The notes: generated by a model not told the origin, from the sequence alone. Counted from the first letter of the stretch, positions 25,143 to 33,280 are shown. The stretch is DNA of 35,130 nt from Bacteroidales bacterium (GCA_015489395.1 WFZV01000046.1:1-35130), one strand, 5' to 3'. A program made the numbers and translations.

Positions 25143-26273
25143 ATGGACATAAAACGTGTTTTGATTGTCGGTCCTGCTTATCCTTTTCGTGGAGGTATCG
25201 CAGAATTTAATAATAATTTGTGTTCGACATATTTGCGATTAGGAATTGATTGTCAGGTACTTTCATTTAGTGTTCAGTATCCCGGGATTTTGTTCCCGGG
25301 CAGTTCTCAATTTGAGAACCAGCAGCGAGTGATTGACTTTCAAGTCAATCGTGTAATAAATTCTGTTAATCCTTTTACGTGGTCAAAAGCTGCCCGGTAT
25401 ATAAAAAAATTCTCGCCTGATTATGTGTTGGTGGCATATTGGATACCGTTTATTGGTATTTCCACGGGTTTTGTGATGAAAAAAATTAAAAAGCAAATTC
25501 CTACCCTTGTTTTAGCCCATAATATCCAACCTCATGATGCTAAACCATTTGACAGGCAAATAACCAGGTTCTTTTTGAAGCAAGCAAAAGGAGTGGTTTT
25601 ATTGTCGAAAGCAGTTGAGAAAGAGTTAGATATGTTTAACAGGAGTTTGCCGCGTATGATAGGTTTTCATCCGATTTATGATTTTGGTGAAAAGGTTGAC
25701 AGGCAAGAAGCATTTAATTTGCTTGGTATTGAACCATCGAAATATGTTTTATTTTTTGGTTTGATAAAGAAATACAAAGGTCTTGACGTTTTGCTAAGGG
25801 CTTTTGCTACAGAGATATTGCGCAATACAGACATAAAGTTAATTGTCGCAGGTGAATTTTATGATAACAAGAAGCAATATCTGAATATGATAAAGGAATT
25901 GGGTATTTCAGATCGAGTGAAATTGTTTGATTATTTTATTCCCACCTGGCAGGTAAGGTACTTTTTTTCAGCAGCAGACGCAGTGGTTTTGCCTTATCGC
26001 AGTGCAACGCAGAGTGGAGTTACACAGGTTGCTTATCATTTTGAATTGCCCATGATTGTAAGTGATGTAGGTGCTTTGCCTGATTTAGTTCCTGATGGCA
26101 AGGCAGGTTTTGTGTTTAAATCAGAAGATTATGAGCAATTAGCCCACAAAATCGTTCAGCTATATGAAGATAATAATTTACAGCGGTTTAGTCGTTTTAT
26201 ATCAGAGAGAAAAAGGGAGTTTTCGTGGGAGAAACTCGTTGAGCAAATAAATGAATTTTATAAGCAACTTTAG
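25143..26273 (+). CDS. GT4-family (GT-B) glycosyltransferase
   Basis: This 376-residue cytoplasmic GT-B glycosyltransferase has the N-terminal glycine loop VGPAYPFRGGIAEFNNNL, a central linker, and the C-terminal donor-binding domain with YVLFFGLIKKYKGLDVLLRAF, VKLFDYFIPTWQVRYFFSAADAV, then SATQSGVTQVAYHFELPMIV and SDVGALPDLV. The usual EX7E motif is altered: the first acidic residue is replaced in the SGVTQ loop, as in a recognisable subset of Bacteroidota GT4 enzymes. The likely job is lipopolysaccharide, capsule or glycolipid sugar transfer. It follows the small secreted protein by 5 bases and overlaps the 3' end of the convergent tetR by 4 bases. Confidence 0.88.
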   Translation: MDIKRVLIVGPAYPFRGGIAEFNNNLCSTYLRLGIDCQVLSFSVQYPGILFPGSSQFENQQRVIDFQVNRVINSVNPFTWSKAARYIKKFSPDYVLVAYWIPFIGISTGFVMKKIKKQIPTLVLAHNIQPHDAKPFDRQITRFFLKQAKGVVLLSKAVEKELDMFNRSLPRMIGFHPIYDFGEKVDRQEAFNLLGIEPSKYVLFFGLIKKYKGLDVLLRAFATEILRNTDIKLIVAGEFYDNKKQYLNMIKELGISDRVKLFDYFIPTWQVRYFFSAADAVVLPYRSATQSGVTQVAYHFELPMIVSDVGALPDLVPDGKAGFVFKSEDYEQLAHKIVQLYEDNNLQRFSRFISERKREFSWEKLVEQINEFYKQL

Positions 26274-26869
26274 TTCTGTAATTTAGGCTTTAGGTCTTCG
26301 GACATAACAGCTTCCACAATTTCGTCAATTGATGTGTCAGGGAAAATGCTCATCCATGCAAACATGCCGTCGTATTCAAAAATTAGCCTTTTGACCAGTG
26401 CTGAAGCTTGTTCTTCTGTCAAATTGAGTTCTTCGACGGCTTTTTGTTTAAAAAATTTGTGGTATTTCTGATAGTTTGTTTTTACTTTTTGGTAAATTTC
26501 CGGTAAAATAATCAAAGATTCGTAGTAAAGACGCTGAAAATGAGCAATGGAGAAGTTAGTTTGTTGTATTAGTTCTTTGAGATAATTGTAATGATTTTCA
26601 ACTACAATTTTAAAAGCTTTTGTTAAATTATATTGTTTTATTTCGTCAAGTGCGATAAGTTTATTATCTATGTCTAAAAATTGATAAATTATTGTGCGGT
26701 AAAGGTCTAATTTACTGTCGAAATGATAATAAAAAGCGCCTTTAGAGATATGAACAGAATCGATGATGTCCTGTACAGAGGTTGCATAATAGCCTTTTTC
26801 CAGGAACATCAGCGAAGCTATAGCTATAATTTGTTGGCGGGTATGTAAAGCTTTTTTACTTTTGTTCAT
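26270..26869 (-). CDS. TetR/AcrR-family transcriptional regulator
   Basis: The protein is 199 residues. The N-terminal helix-turn-helix is clear: IASLMFLEKGYYATSVQDII, then VHISKGAFYYHFDSKLDLYRTI. The rest is an all-helical ligand-binding domain typical of the family; the ligand is unknown. Transcription diverges from the Tricorn-like protease gene. A consensus promoter (26925-26894) and a palindrome (26907-26927) lie in the 89-base shared region. Autoregulation is therefore likely, and the neighbouring protease gene is the first candidate for a second target. Its 3' end overlaps the glycosyltransferase gene by 4 bases. Confidence 0.93.
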   Translation of the reverse strand: MNKSKKALHTRQQIIAIASLMFLEKGYYATSVQDIIDSVHISKGAFYYHFDSKLDLYRTIIYQFLDIDNKLIALDEIKQYNLTKAFKIVVENHYNYLKELIQQTNFSIAHFQRLYYESLIILPEIYQKVKTNYQKYHKFFKQKAVEELNLTEEQASALVKRLIFEYDGMFAWMSIFPDTSIDEIVEAVMSEDLKPKLQN

Positions 26870-26893
26870 GGGAAAAAAGAGATTAGACTTTTA

Positions 26894-26925
26894 CAAAGAT
26901 AATTCGAATTTGTATTTTGTACAAA
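26894..26925 (-). promoter_or_regulatory. Bacteroidota-type promoter for tetR
   Basis: On the minus strand TTTG (26925-26922), a 20-base spacer and TATCTTTG (26901-26894) match the consensus exactly and use the same spacing as the tRNA-Glu and THX promoters. The predicted leader is about 18 bases. Confidence 0.75.
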
Positions 26926-26927
26926 TT
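26907..26927. promoter_or_regulatory. Candidate TetR operator palindrome
   Basis: AATTTGTA (26907-26914) and TACAAATT (26920-26927) are exact inverted repeats around a 5-base spacer. The site covers the -33 box and much of the spacer of the tetR promoter, so a bound dimer would block it. Confidence 0.55.
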
Positions 26928-26958
26928 TTAATATAAAAAATTTTAAAAATAGCTAAAA

Positions 26959-29900
26959 ATGAGACGATTACTTGTTTTGCTAATAATTTTTGTCTTTAGC
27001 TTTTCTGCCTTTTCGCAAACCAATGAGGCTCGTCTGCTACGATTCCCTAACATCCATGGAAATAAGGTTGTTTTCTCTTATGCAGGCGATATTTATATTG
27101 CTGACATAAACACTGGACTTGCTCGTAGATTGACTTCTGACCCTGGATATGAGATGTTTCCAAAATTTAGTCCTGATGGTAAGTGGATAGCTTTCACAGC
27201 CCAGTACGATGGAAATACTGAAGTTTATGTTATGCCTTCAGAAGGAGGTGTTCCGCGCAGGCTGACGTACACAGCGACTTTGAAACGCGACGATGTCTCA
27301 GACCGCATGGGACCTAACAATATTGTAATGGGATGGACACCAGACAGTAAAAAGATTATTTTTCGTTCGCGTATGCACTCGTTTAATTCGTTTCGAGGAC
27401 ATTTGTATTTAGTTGATTTAAAAGGCGATATGCCTGAACCGGTGCCTATTATGGACGGAGGTTTTTGTAGTTTTTCGCCTGATGGTCAAAAATTAGCATT
27501 TAATTACGTTTTTCGTGAATTCCGTACCTGGAAGCATTATCGCGGCGGTATGGCTGATGACATCTGGATTTATGATTTTAAAACCGGTAAAGCTAAGCGT
27601 TTATTTAAAAATCCTGCACAGGACATTTTCCCTATGTGGTACAAAGACAAGATTTTCTTTATTTCTGACCGCGATTGGACTATGAATTTATTTGTTTATG
27701 ATTTAAAAACCGGGAAAACTACCAAACTTACAAACTTCGACAAATACGACATCAAATTCCCGTCAATAGGTCAAAATCGAATAGTCTTTGAAAACGGCGG
27801 ATATTTGTATTATTACGATATCCCGACAGGTCAGCTAAAGCAGATTCACATTTACATTAAGAATGATTTTGCTTCGACAAGAAACCATCTGGTCGATGCT
27901 TCCAAATACATTGAAAGTTACGATGTATCGCCGCACGGTAAAAATTTAGTTTTTTCTGCCCGCGGCGATATTTTTATTGTGCCAACCGACAGCAAAAAAG
28001 CTACAAAAGACATTACAAATACACAGGGGGTTTTTGAACGTGATGTAGCCTGGTCGCCAAAAGGCGATTATGTTGCTTATTTCTCTGATAAATCTGGCGA
28101 GTACGAAATTTATATTCAAAAAGCCGATGGCTCACAACCACCGCAGCAAATTACCAAAAACGCTGATACTTATTACTATGACTTACTCTGGTCGCCTGAC
28201 GGAACTAAATTACTTTTTAACGATAAAAAACTCAGATTGCGTTACGTTGACATAAAAACAAAGAAAATTACACTGGTTGATACTTCAAATTATTGGGAAT
28301 TTCGCGATTTTGCCTGGTCGCCAGATAGCCGTTATATTGTTTATTCAAAATTAGATTTTTCGCACACATATCCAGTGATTTACATTTATGACACTAAAAC
28401 GCACAAACGCCATGCTATCACAGATGGCTGGTATTCTTCGCATTCCGCCATATTTAGCAATGATGGCAAATACCTGATTTTTGTTTCCGATCGTGATTTT
28501 AACGCTATTTACAGCGATGTAGAATGGAATTACGCCTACAAAGACATGGCACGACCATACATTGTACTTTTAAGCAAAAACACACCAAATCCTTTCCTGC
28601 CTGAGAAGCAAGAAAATGCTGACAATCAAAAAAATAAGTCTAAAGCTGACAGCGGCAAAGTACAGGTTAAAATCGACTTTGACGGAATTAAAGACCGTAT
28701 TATCCAGATACCAGTCAGGCCAGCAAATTACTATAACCTGGATTACGCTGACGGCAAAATTTATTACGTTTACAAGAAATTCAACGACGAGCATACAACT
28801 GTTTGTTATTACGACCTGAACAAGAGAAAAGAGGTGCAAATCGGACAGGATTTTAGCTTTGAAATAACACCCGATGGTAAAAAAATGTTGGTGGTTAAAG
28901 ACGATAAATATGCAGTGATTGACCTGCCAACATCCCAGGTTAGTATTGATAAATACGTTGACTTGAGCGGCATGAAATTATGGGTCGATTACCAGGCAGA
29001 ATGGCGTCAGATTTTCTATGACGTTTGGCGTCAGATGCGCGATTTCTTCTATGACCCTGATATGCACGGCGTTGACTGGGAAGCAGTTAAGAAAAAATAT
29101 GAAGTTCTTTTGCCTTACGTTCACCATCGTAATGACCTGACTTACATTTTAGGCGAGATGATTGGCGAGTTAAACATCGGACATGCTTACGTTGGTGGCG
29201 GTGACCGCCCGAAAATTAAACGGATTTACACTGGTTTACTGGGCGCGCAATTCAAAAAAGACCCGAAAACGGGATATTTCAAGGTTTCGAAGATTTTACA
29301 GGGAGCTACCTGGTCTAAAGATTTACTTTCGCCTTTGCAAATGCCAGGTGTTGACGTAAAACAGGGCGATTATATCCTGGCAATTGACGGAGTCCCGACA
29401 AATACTGTAAATAACATCTACCAGCTTTTGGTCGGTAAAGGCGGGCAATATGTCGAATTGACGGTTAATTCAAGACCAGATTTAGCTACGGCAAGAAAAG
29501 TTACAGTTAAAGCACTAAAGAGCGAAGCCGATTTATACTATTACGACTGGGTACAGCATAATCTCAAGTATGTTTCGCAAAAGTCTAACGGACAAATCGG
29601 CTATATTCACATTCCGGACATGATGAGCGAAGGACTTAATAAGTTCGTTGAATATTTCTACCCACAGTTGCGTAAGAAAGCTTTGATTATCGACGATCGC
29701 GGAAATGGCGGTGGTAATGTATCGCCGATGATAATTGAACGTTTACGCCGTAAAATGATAATGCAAGTAATGGCACGTAATGTACCGACCATGGGACCTG
29801 TGCCAGAACAAACGCAAGTTGGACCTAAAGTTTTGTTAATCAACCAGTATTCTGCATCTGATGGCGATTTATTCCCGTATCAGTTCAAAGCCTACAAAAT

Positions 29901-30213
29901 TGGACCGTTAATTGGTGTTCGTACATGGGGCGGTGTAACCGGCATACGTGGTAGTTTGCCATTGATTGACGGAGGCTATCTGTATAAACCAGAGTTCGGT
30001 CATTATTCGGCAGATGGCAAAAAATGGATAATCGAAGGTCACGGCGTTGATCCGGATATTGTTGTCGAGAATAATCCTGCTGACTATTACCGTGGACATG
30101 ACGCACAATTGGATAAAGCAATTGAGGTGGCTAAGCAGCTAATGAAAACTTATCCGCAGAAAATCACGCCACATCCTGCTTTCCCGAATAAAAGCAAGCC
30201 ACAGGGCAAGTAA
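26959..30213 (+). CDS. Tricorn-like S41 serine peptidase, exported
   Basis: The protein is 1084 residues with a signal peptide (LLVLLIIFVFSFSAFSQ). Residues ~20-640 hold many WD40/PD40-like beta-propeller repeats (MFPKFSPDGKWIAFT, DVAWSPKGDYVAYFS, LLWSPDGTKLLF). From about 668 comes the Tricorn C1 region (VWRQMRDFFYDPDMHGVDW), with the candidate catalytic His near 742 in NIGHAYVGG. A PDZ domain (~770-860, GDYILAIDGVPTNTVNN) and the S41 catalytic domain (DDRGNGGGNVSP, QYSASDGDLFPYQF, with the nucleophile Ser near 967) follow. The residue before the His is Gly where archaeal Tricorn has Ser745. It probably cleaves peptides in the periplasm. It is divergent from tetR and ends at a strong terminator. 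Confidence 0.93.
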   Translation: MRRLLVLLIIFVFSFSAFSQTNEARLLRFPNIHGNKVVFSYAGDIYIADINTGLARRLTSDPGYEMFPKFSPDGKWIAFTAQYDGNTEVYVMPSEGGVPRRLTYTATLKRDDVSDRMGPNNIVMGWTPDSKKIIFRSRMHSFNSFRGHLYLVDLKGDMPEPVPIMDGGFCSFSPDGQKLAFNYVFREFRTWKHYRGGMADDIWIYDFKTGKAKRLFKNPAQDIFPMWYKDKIFFISDRDWTMNLFVYDLKTGKTTKLTNFDKYDIKFPSIGQNRIVFENGGYLYYYDIPTGQLKQIHIYIKNDFASTRNHLVDASKYIESYDVSPHGKNLVFSARGDIFIVPTDSKKATKDITNTQGVFERDVAWSPKGDYVAYFSDKSGEYEIYIQKADGSQPPQQITKNADTYYYDLLWSPDGTKLLFNDKKLRLRYVDIKTKKITLVDTSNYWEFRDFAWSPDSRYIVYSKLDFSHTYPVIYIYDTKTHKRHAITDGWYSSHSAIFSNDGKYLIFVSDRDFNAIYSDVEWNYAYKDMARPYIVLLSKNTPNPFLPEKQENADNQKNKSKADSGKVQVKIDFDGIKDRIIQIPVRPANYYNLDYADGKIYYVYKKFNDEHTTVCYYDLNKRKEVQIGQDFSFEITPDGKKMLVVKDDKYAVIDLPTSQVSIDKYVDLSGMKLWVDYQAEWRQIFYDVWRQMRDFFYDPDMHGVDWEAVKKKYEVLLPYVHHRNDLTYILGEMIGELNIGHAYVGGGDRPKIKRIYTGLLGAQFKKDPKTGYFKVSKILQGATWSKDLLSPLQMPGVDVKQGDYILAIDGVPTNTVNNIYQLLVGKGGQYVELTVNSRPDLATARKVTVKALKSEADLYYYDWVQHNLKYVSQKSNGQIGYIHIPDMMSEGLNKFVEYFYPQLRKKALIIDDRGNGGGNVSPMIIERLRRKMIMQVMARNVPTMGPVPEQTQVGPKVLLINQYSASDGDLFPYQFKAYKIGPLIGVRTWGGVTGIRGSLPLIDGGYLYKPEFGHYSADGKKWIIEGHGVDPDIVVENNPADYYRGHDAQLDKAIEVAKQLMKTYPQKITPHPAFPNKSKPQGK

Positions 30214-30235
30214 ACCGTAATTTATGGCTAATAGA

Positions 30236-30278
30236 GGCTGGCGGTGGCCACTTGCAATTGCCACCGCCAGCCTTTTTT
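30236..30278 (+). terminator. Rho-independent terminator of the Tricorn-like gene
   Basis: GGCTGGCGGTGGC (30236-30248) pairs with GCCACCGCCAGCC (30260-30272) around an 11-base loop, followed by TTTTTT. It ends only 22 bases before the next gene's ATG at 30300. Confidence 0.88.
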
Positions 30279-30299
30279 CGTAACAAAACGCGTACGTTT

Positions 30300-31757
30300 A
30301 TGAACAGGAGTTTGCGCAAAATAATATCGATTATTCGTGATTTTGCAGAGCAGTGCGATCATATCGAAGGCTATTACGAAATGAGCAGCGTAGTGCGGGA
30401 TAGTGACTTTTATTATTCCGTTGGCGGTGCGATTGTTTTTCTTTACGATTGCCAGATGCTTTTTGCTGTAGCGCAACAAATGAAAAGCTATGTAAGCCGA
30501 CAGGTGGATTTGTCTGTGGCACAGGTTTTCGAAGGTCAAAAGCTTGTGTTTATCACCGGAGATTTAGTCAGGTTTAAAGTAGAATTTTCGAGCATAGGAC
30601 GCATAAATCATCATGTAAAGTTGCTCGTTGACAGCGGAGTACGTGATTACAAAGCGTCTTTGTTGATTGACAAAGATGGTCGTTTGAACCGTGAGTTTGA
30701 GCGTCTATGGCGTAAACCCAAAGACCAATTACAAGAAGTTTTCGAGGAATTGACAGCAGGTTTTAAGTATTGGAGTTACGAATTTCGTATGTTGTCAACG
30801 CGTTTAGACCATTTTCGTGCATACAAGGCTTATGTGGAGTTATATTACAAGTTCGTAGGGTTAAAGTTATTAGCTTCAGACAACTGGAAAAATTTGTTGA
30901 GTTTTAAGCAGGCTTTTTATCGAAAAATCAAGGACGACAATGAGTTTGAAAAGATAGTGGATTTAGCGCCGCAGCTGTTTATACAGTCGCTTATGCCATT
31001 GTATTACCGTATTATTGAGGACTTTTTGACGACTTATCAGAGGATTTGTGAACATTTTGGTTTTCAGTGTGATAATGGTTTAGTAAAATATTTTGAAGAT
31101 TTAGACCGTAAGTTTTACCCTGCATATAATTTTCGTGATTTTGCATTAGTTGTAAACCAGTGTATGGAGCGGCAGTATTTGAGACAGGGCAAGGTGTTTC
31201 GTTCAGGACAATTAGATATTTTCCCGTTGGATTATGTAAATTCGCTTTTTCACAGGTTTAACATAAAGACTGTTATTGATTTACGCAGGCATGAGGAACT
31301 GGATGAAGCAAGGGAGTATGATGTTGACGAGTATTTTCACGTTGTAATCGAGGAAGTTGGATATGATTATGACAGGGGGCAAGAGACGGAGGACAATTGG
31401 CCGTTTGATGTTTATTACGCTGGTATAGCGGAGCTTCAAGCAGAGAAATTAGCTCTGATTTATCGTAAAATAATTGAAGGTTTGAACAGGGGGGCTATTT
31501 TAGTACATTGCAATGCAGGAAAAGACCGTACTGGTGTTGTGATAGCTTTGTTGCAAAAGTTGCTTGGAGTTCCAGATAAGTGTATTATAGAAGATTACAT
31601 GGCAAGTTTTACTATTCATACGACCCGGGACATGAGTAAGTTTTTGCAGAAGTTACAAGCCCGCTATGGCGATGTTCGTAATTGGTTCATGGAAAAAGCT
31701 GGATTAACTGCAGCAGAGATTGAATATTTAAAAAGCGAGTTGTTGGCAGATGATTAG
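30300..31757 (+). CDS. Tyrosine-phosphatase-like protein (Y_phosphatase3) with an uncharacterised N-terminal half
   Basis: The protein is 485 residues from MNRSLRKIISI; the ORF track start at 30252 lies inside the terminator hairpin and is rejected. The C-terminal ~190 residues form a Y_phosphatase3-type phosphatase: GKVFRSGQL, IKTVIDLRRHEEL, then the P-loop HCNAGKDRTG with nucleophile Cys404 and Arg410. The N-terminal ~280 residues match no family I can name. An alpha/beta part (~1-140, with VRFKVEFSSIG and ASLLIDKDGRLN) leads into a helical part (~150-280, HFRAYKAYVELYYKFVGLKLL). This order weakly resembles a nucleotidyltransferase fold followed by its helical accessory domain, without an obvious active site. 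There is no signal peptide, so it is cytoplasmic. The coding strand is G/T-rich, unlike the protease gene before it. Confidence 0.85.
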   Translation: MNRSLRKIISIIRDFAEQCDHIEGYYEMSSVVRDSDFYYSVGGAIVFLYDCQMLFAVAQQMKSYVSRQVDLSVAQVFEGQKLVFITGDLVRFKVEFSSIGRINHHVKLLVDSGVRDYKASLLIDKDGRLNREFERLWRKPKDQLQEVFEELTAGFKYWSYEFRMLSTRLDHFRAYKAYVELYYKFVGLKLLASDNWKNLLSFKQAFYRKIKDDNEFEKIVDLAPQLFIQSLMPLYYRIIEDFLTTYQRICEHFGFQCDNGLVKYFEDLDRKFYPAYNFRDFALVVNQCMERQYLRQGKVFRSGQLDIFPLDYVNSLFHRFNIKTVIDLRRHEELDEAREYDVDEYFHVVIEEVGYDYDRGQETEDNWPFDVYYAGIAELQAEKLALIYRKIIEGLNRGAILVHCNAGKDRTGVVIALLQKLLGVPDKCIIEDYMASFTIHTTRDMSKFLQKLQARYGDVRNWFMEKAGLTAAEIEYLKSELLADD

Positions 31758-31799
31758 GATTTGGCCAATTTATGCTGTATTGACATTTTGAAAATCGTG

Positions 31800-32405
31800 T
31801 TATTTATCTTTAGGCCGTTCTTTGAGTAGGCCATAGAAAAGCAGGTCAAGCAGGACGTTAAGTCTTTCTTTAAAAAGTGTATATTTGCTTTCGATGAAAA
31901 ATGGGATTTCCAGACCTTTAATAGCAGAAGCCAGGCCGTAAACTATCGGGTCTAATTCGTCGTAAGTAATTCTGAGTTCGTCGTTTTCAATACCGCGAAT
32001 AAGTATGTTTTTTAAAGCTAAAATTTCGAATTCATCAAAGCTTCGTCTGTATTTCTGGATCAGATTGTAAATATCCATTGTTTCGTGACGGACTAAGTTA
32101 TAGAGTTTAGCGATTTTGTTGGAATATTCCATACGTTTGATTATGTATCGTTTAAGCAGGGTTTTGGTATCTGCTTTGGATTTAATGACTTTCATCAATT
32201 CGTTTTGCAGTTCTTCGGCAATATCTTCAACGATCGCAGCGAAAATGTCTTCTTTGCTTTTAAAATAATAATAAAGTGTGCTTTTACTTTTGTTTAAAGC
32301 TTTGGCTATGTCCATCATTGTAGTTTTTGCATAGCCTTTACGCTGGAAAATGCGACGTGCAGTTTCCAGGACTTGTTTGCGAAAACGCTCGCTTCGTGGT
32401 CTCAT
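31800..32405 (-). CDS. TetR/AcrR-family transcriptional regulator (second)
   Basis: The protein is 201 residues from MRPRSERFRKQ at 32405, or 207 from the upstream ATG at 32423, which overlaps the preceding gene by 14 bases. The helix-turn-helix is plain: ARRIFQRKGYAKTTMMDIAKALNKSKS, then TLYYYFKSKEDIFAAIVED. The C-terminal helical domain has no recognised ligand. It lies directly downstream of the lipoprotein gene at 32410-33261 on the same strand, so both probably come from one transcript and the regulator may control that unit. It is not an obvious close copy of the TetR at 26270-26869. Confidence 0.92.
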   Translation of the reverse strand: MRPRSERFRKQVLETARRIFQRKGYAKTTMMDIAKALNKSKSTLYYYFKSKEDIFAAIVEDIAEELQNELMKVIKSKADTKTLLKRYIIKRMEYSNKIAKLYNLVRHETMDIYNLIQKYRRSFDEFEILALKNILIRGIENDELRITYDELDPIVYGLASAIKGLEIPFFIESKYTLFKERLNVLLDLLFYGLLKERPKDK

Positions 32406-32409
32406 AGTT

Positions 32410-33261
32410 TTATAGTTTCCCATTTAAAAGTTGATTACGGTAATTGTTTATAGATTTGATGATTTTCTTGTAAACAATTGGTTTTTTGTTGTTTAAAACG
32501 ATTTTGTATTCGCTATAAAGGTTGATGATATTTTGGATAAATTTAATAATTTTTTTCAAATCATCGTAATAATAATACGCGCTACTTTCCAACAGCGCAT
32601 CGTACAAGAATTTTTGTAAGTTTTTGAAGTTCTGTTCCTGGTTTAAAATGATTTTTTGTATCTGAGGATCGTTTTCATTGCACGATCTAATCAGAATGTG
32701 TAAAGATTCAAACCATCCGCCAACTACGATAAAAGGCAGAATGTTGTATTTATTATTGTCTTGCAGGAAGTTACAGGAACGGTTATAGGCTTCATTAGCC
32801 AGTTTTTTCAAACTGTCGATATTATCTTCGTTATTTTTAAACCGTTTATAAAGCTGGTCTGAATAGCCATTTTCTATGCCCAGCTCATTGGCTAAATTTT
32901 TCGAGACTTTAAAGTATTTTAAAGATAACTGGTTGTTGTTCAGAAAAGTACAATAAGCTAAGTCAGCATTATAAAAACCAAGGTAAATAGCTCTGGATTT
33001 ATCAGAAATAAGCTTTTGAGCTAACGAAACGTCTAATAAAATATCAGTCGAACAATTTCTGGTTTTTGTAATAAACCTGTATAAATCGAGGGGTAAAGGT
33101 AAATGATATTTATCGTAAACATGGTTTTGAACAGTAAAACTATCCCTTGTGTTTAATAAATTTTCTAATTCTTGCGGAGGTGTAACGTGATTTTTATTTT
33201 TGTTACACGACATCAAGGAAAATATGCTTAAAAATATGATGCCAACCCAGATTTTATTCAT
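32410..33261 (-). CDS. Uncharacterised Bacteroidota lipoprotein, paralogue of 16679-17644
   Basis: The protein is 283 residues with a good lipobox (IFSLMSC) after MNKIWVGIIFLS. The linker after the Cys is shorter than in the paralogue. The mostly helical body shares three ordered blocks with it: YHLPLPLDLY; LGFYNADLAYCTFLNNNQ with YFKVSKNLANELGI; and YNILPFIVVGGWFESLHILI. The C-terminal part is Tyr/Lys/Asn-rich. It is followed by, and may overlap, a TetR gene, and it diverges from the S9 peptidase gene with only 77 bases between. No function is known to me; the periplasmic face of the envelope is the likely site. Confidence 0.82.
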   Translation of the reverse strand: MNKIWVGIIFLSIFSLMSCNKNKNHVTPPQELENLLNTRDSFTVQNHVYDKYHLPLPLDLYRFITKTRNCSTDILLDVSLAQKLISDKSRAIYLGFYNADLAYCTFLNNNQLSLKYFKVSKNLANELGIENGYSDQLYKRFKNNEDNIDSLKKLANEAYNRSCNFLQDNNKYNILPFIVVGGWFESLHILIRSCNENDPQIQKIILNQEQNFKNLQKFLYDALLESSAYYYYDDLKKIIKFIQNIINLYSEYKIVLNNKKPIVYKKIIKSINNYRNQLLNGKL

Positions 33262-33280
33262 AATTTAATCGACTGAGGTG

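Noticed and set aside
30252-30299. Upstream start of the phosphatase (MQLPPPAFF)
   Set aside because: It lies inside the hairpin terminator of the preceding gene; the next Met fits better.
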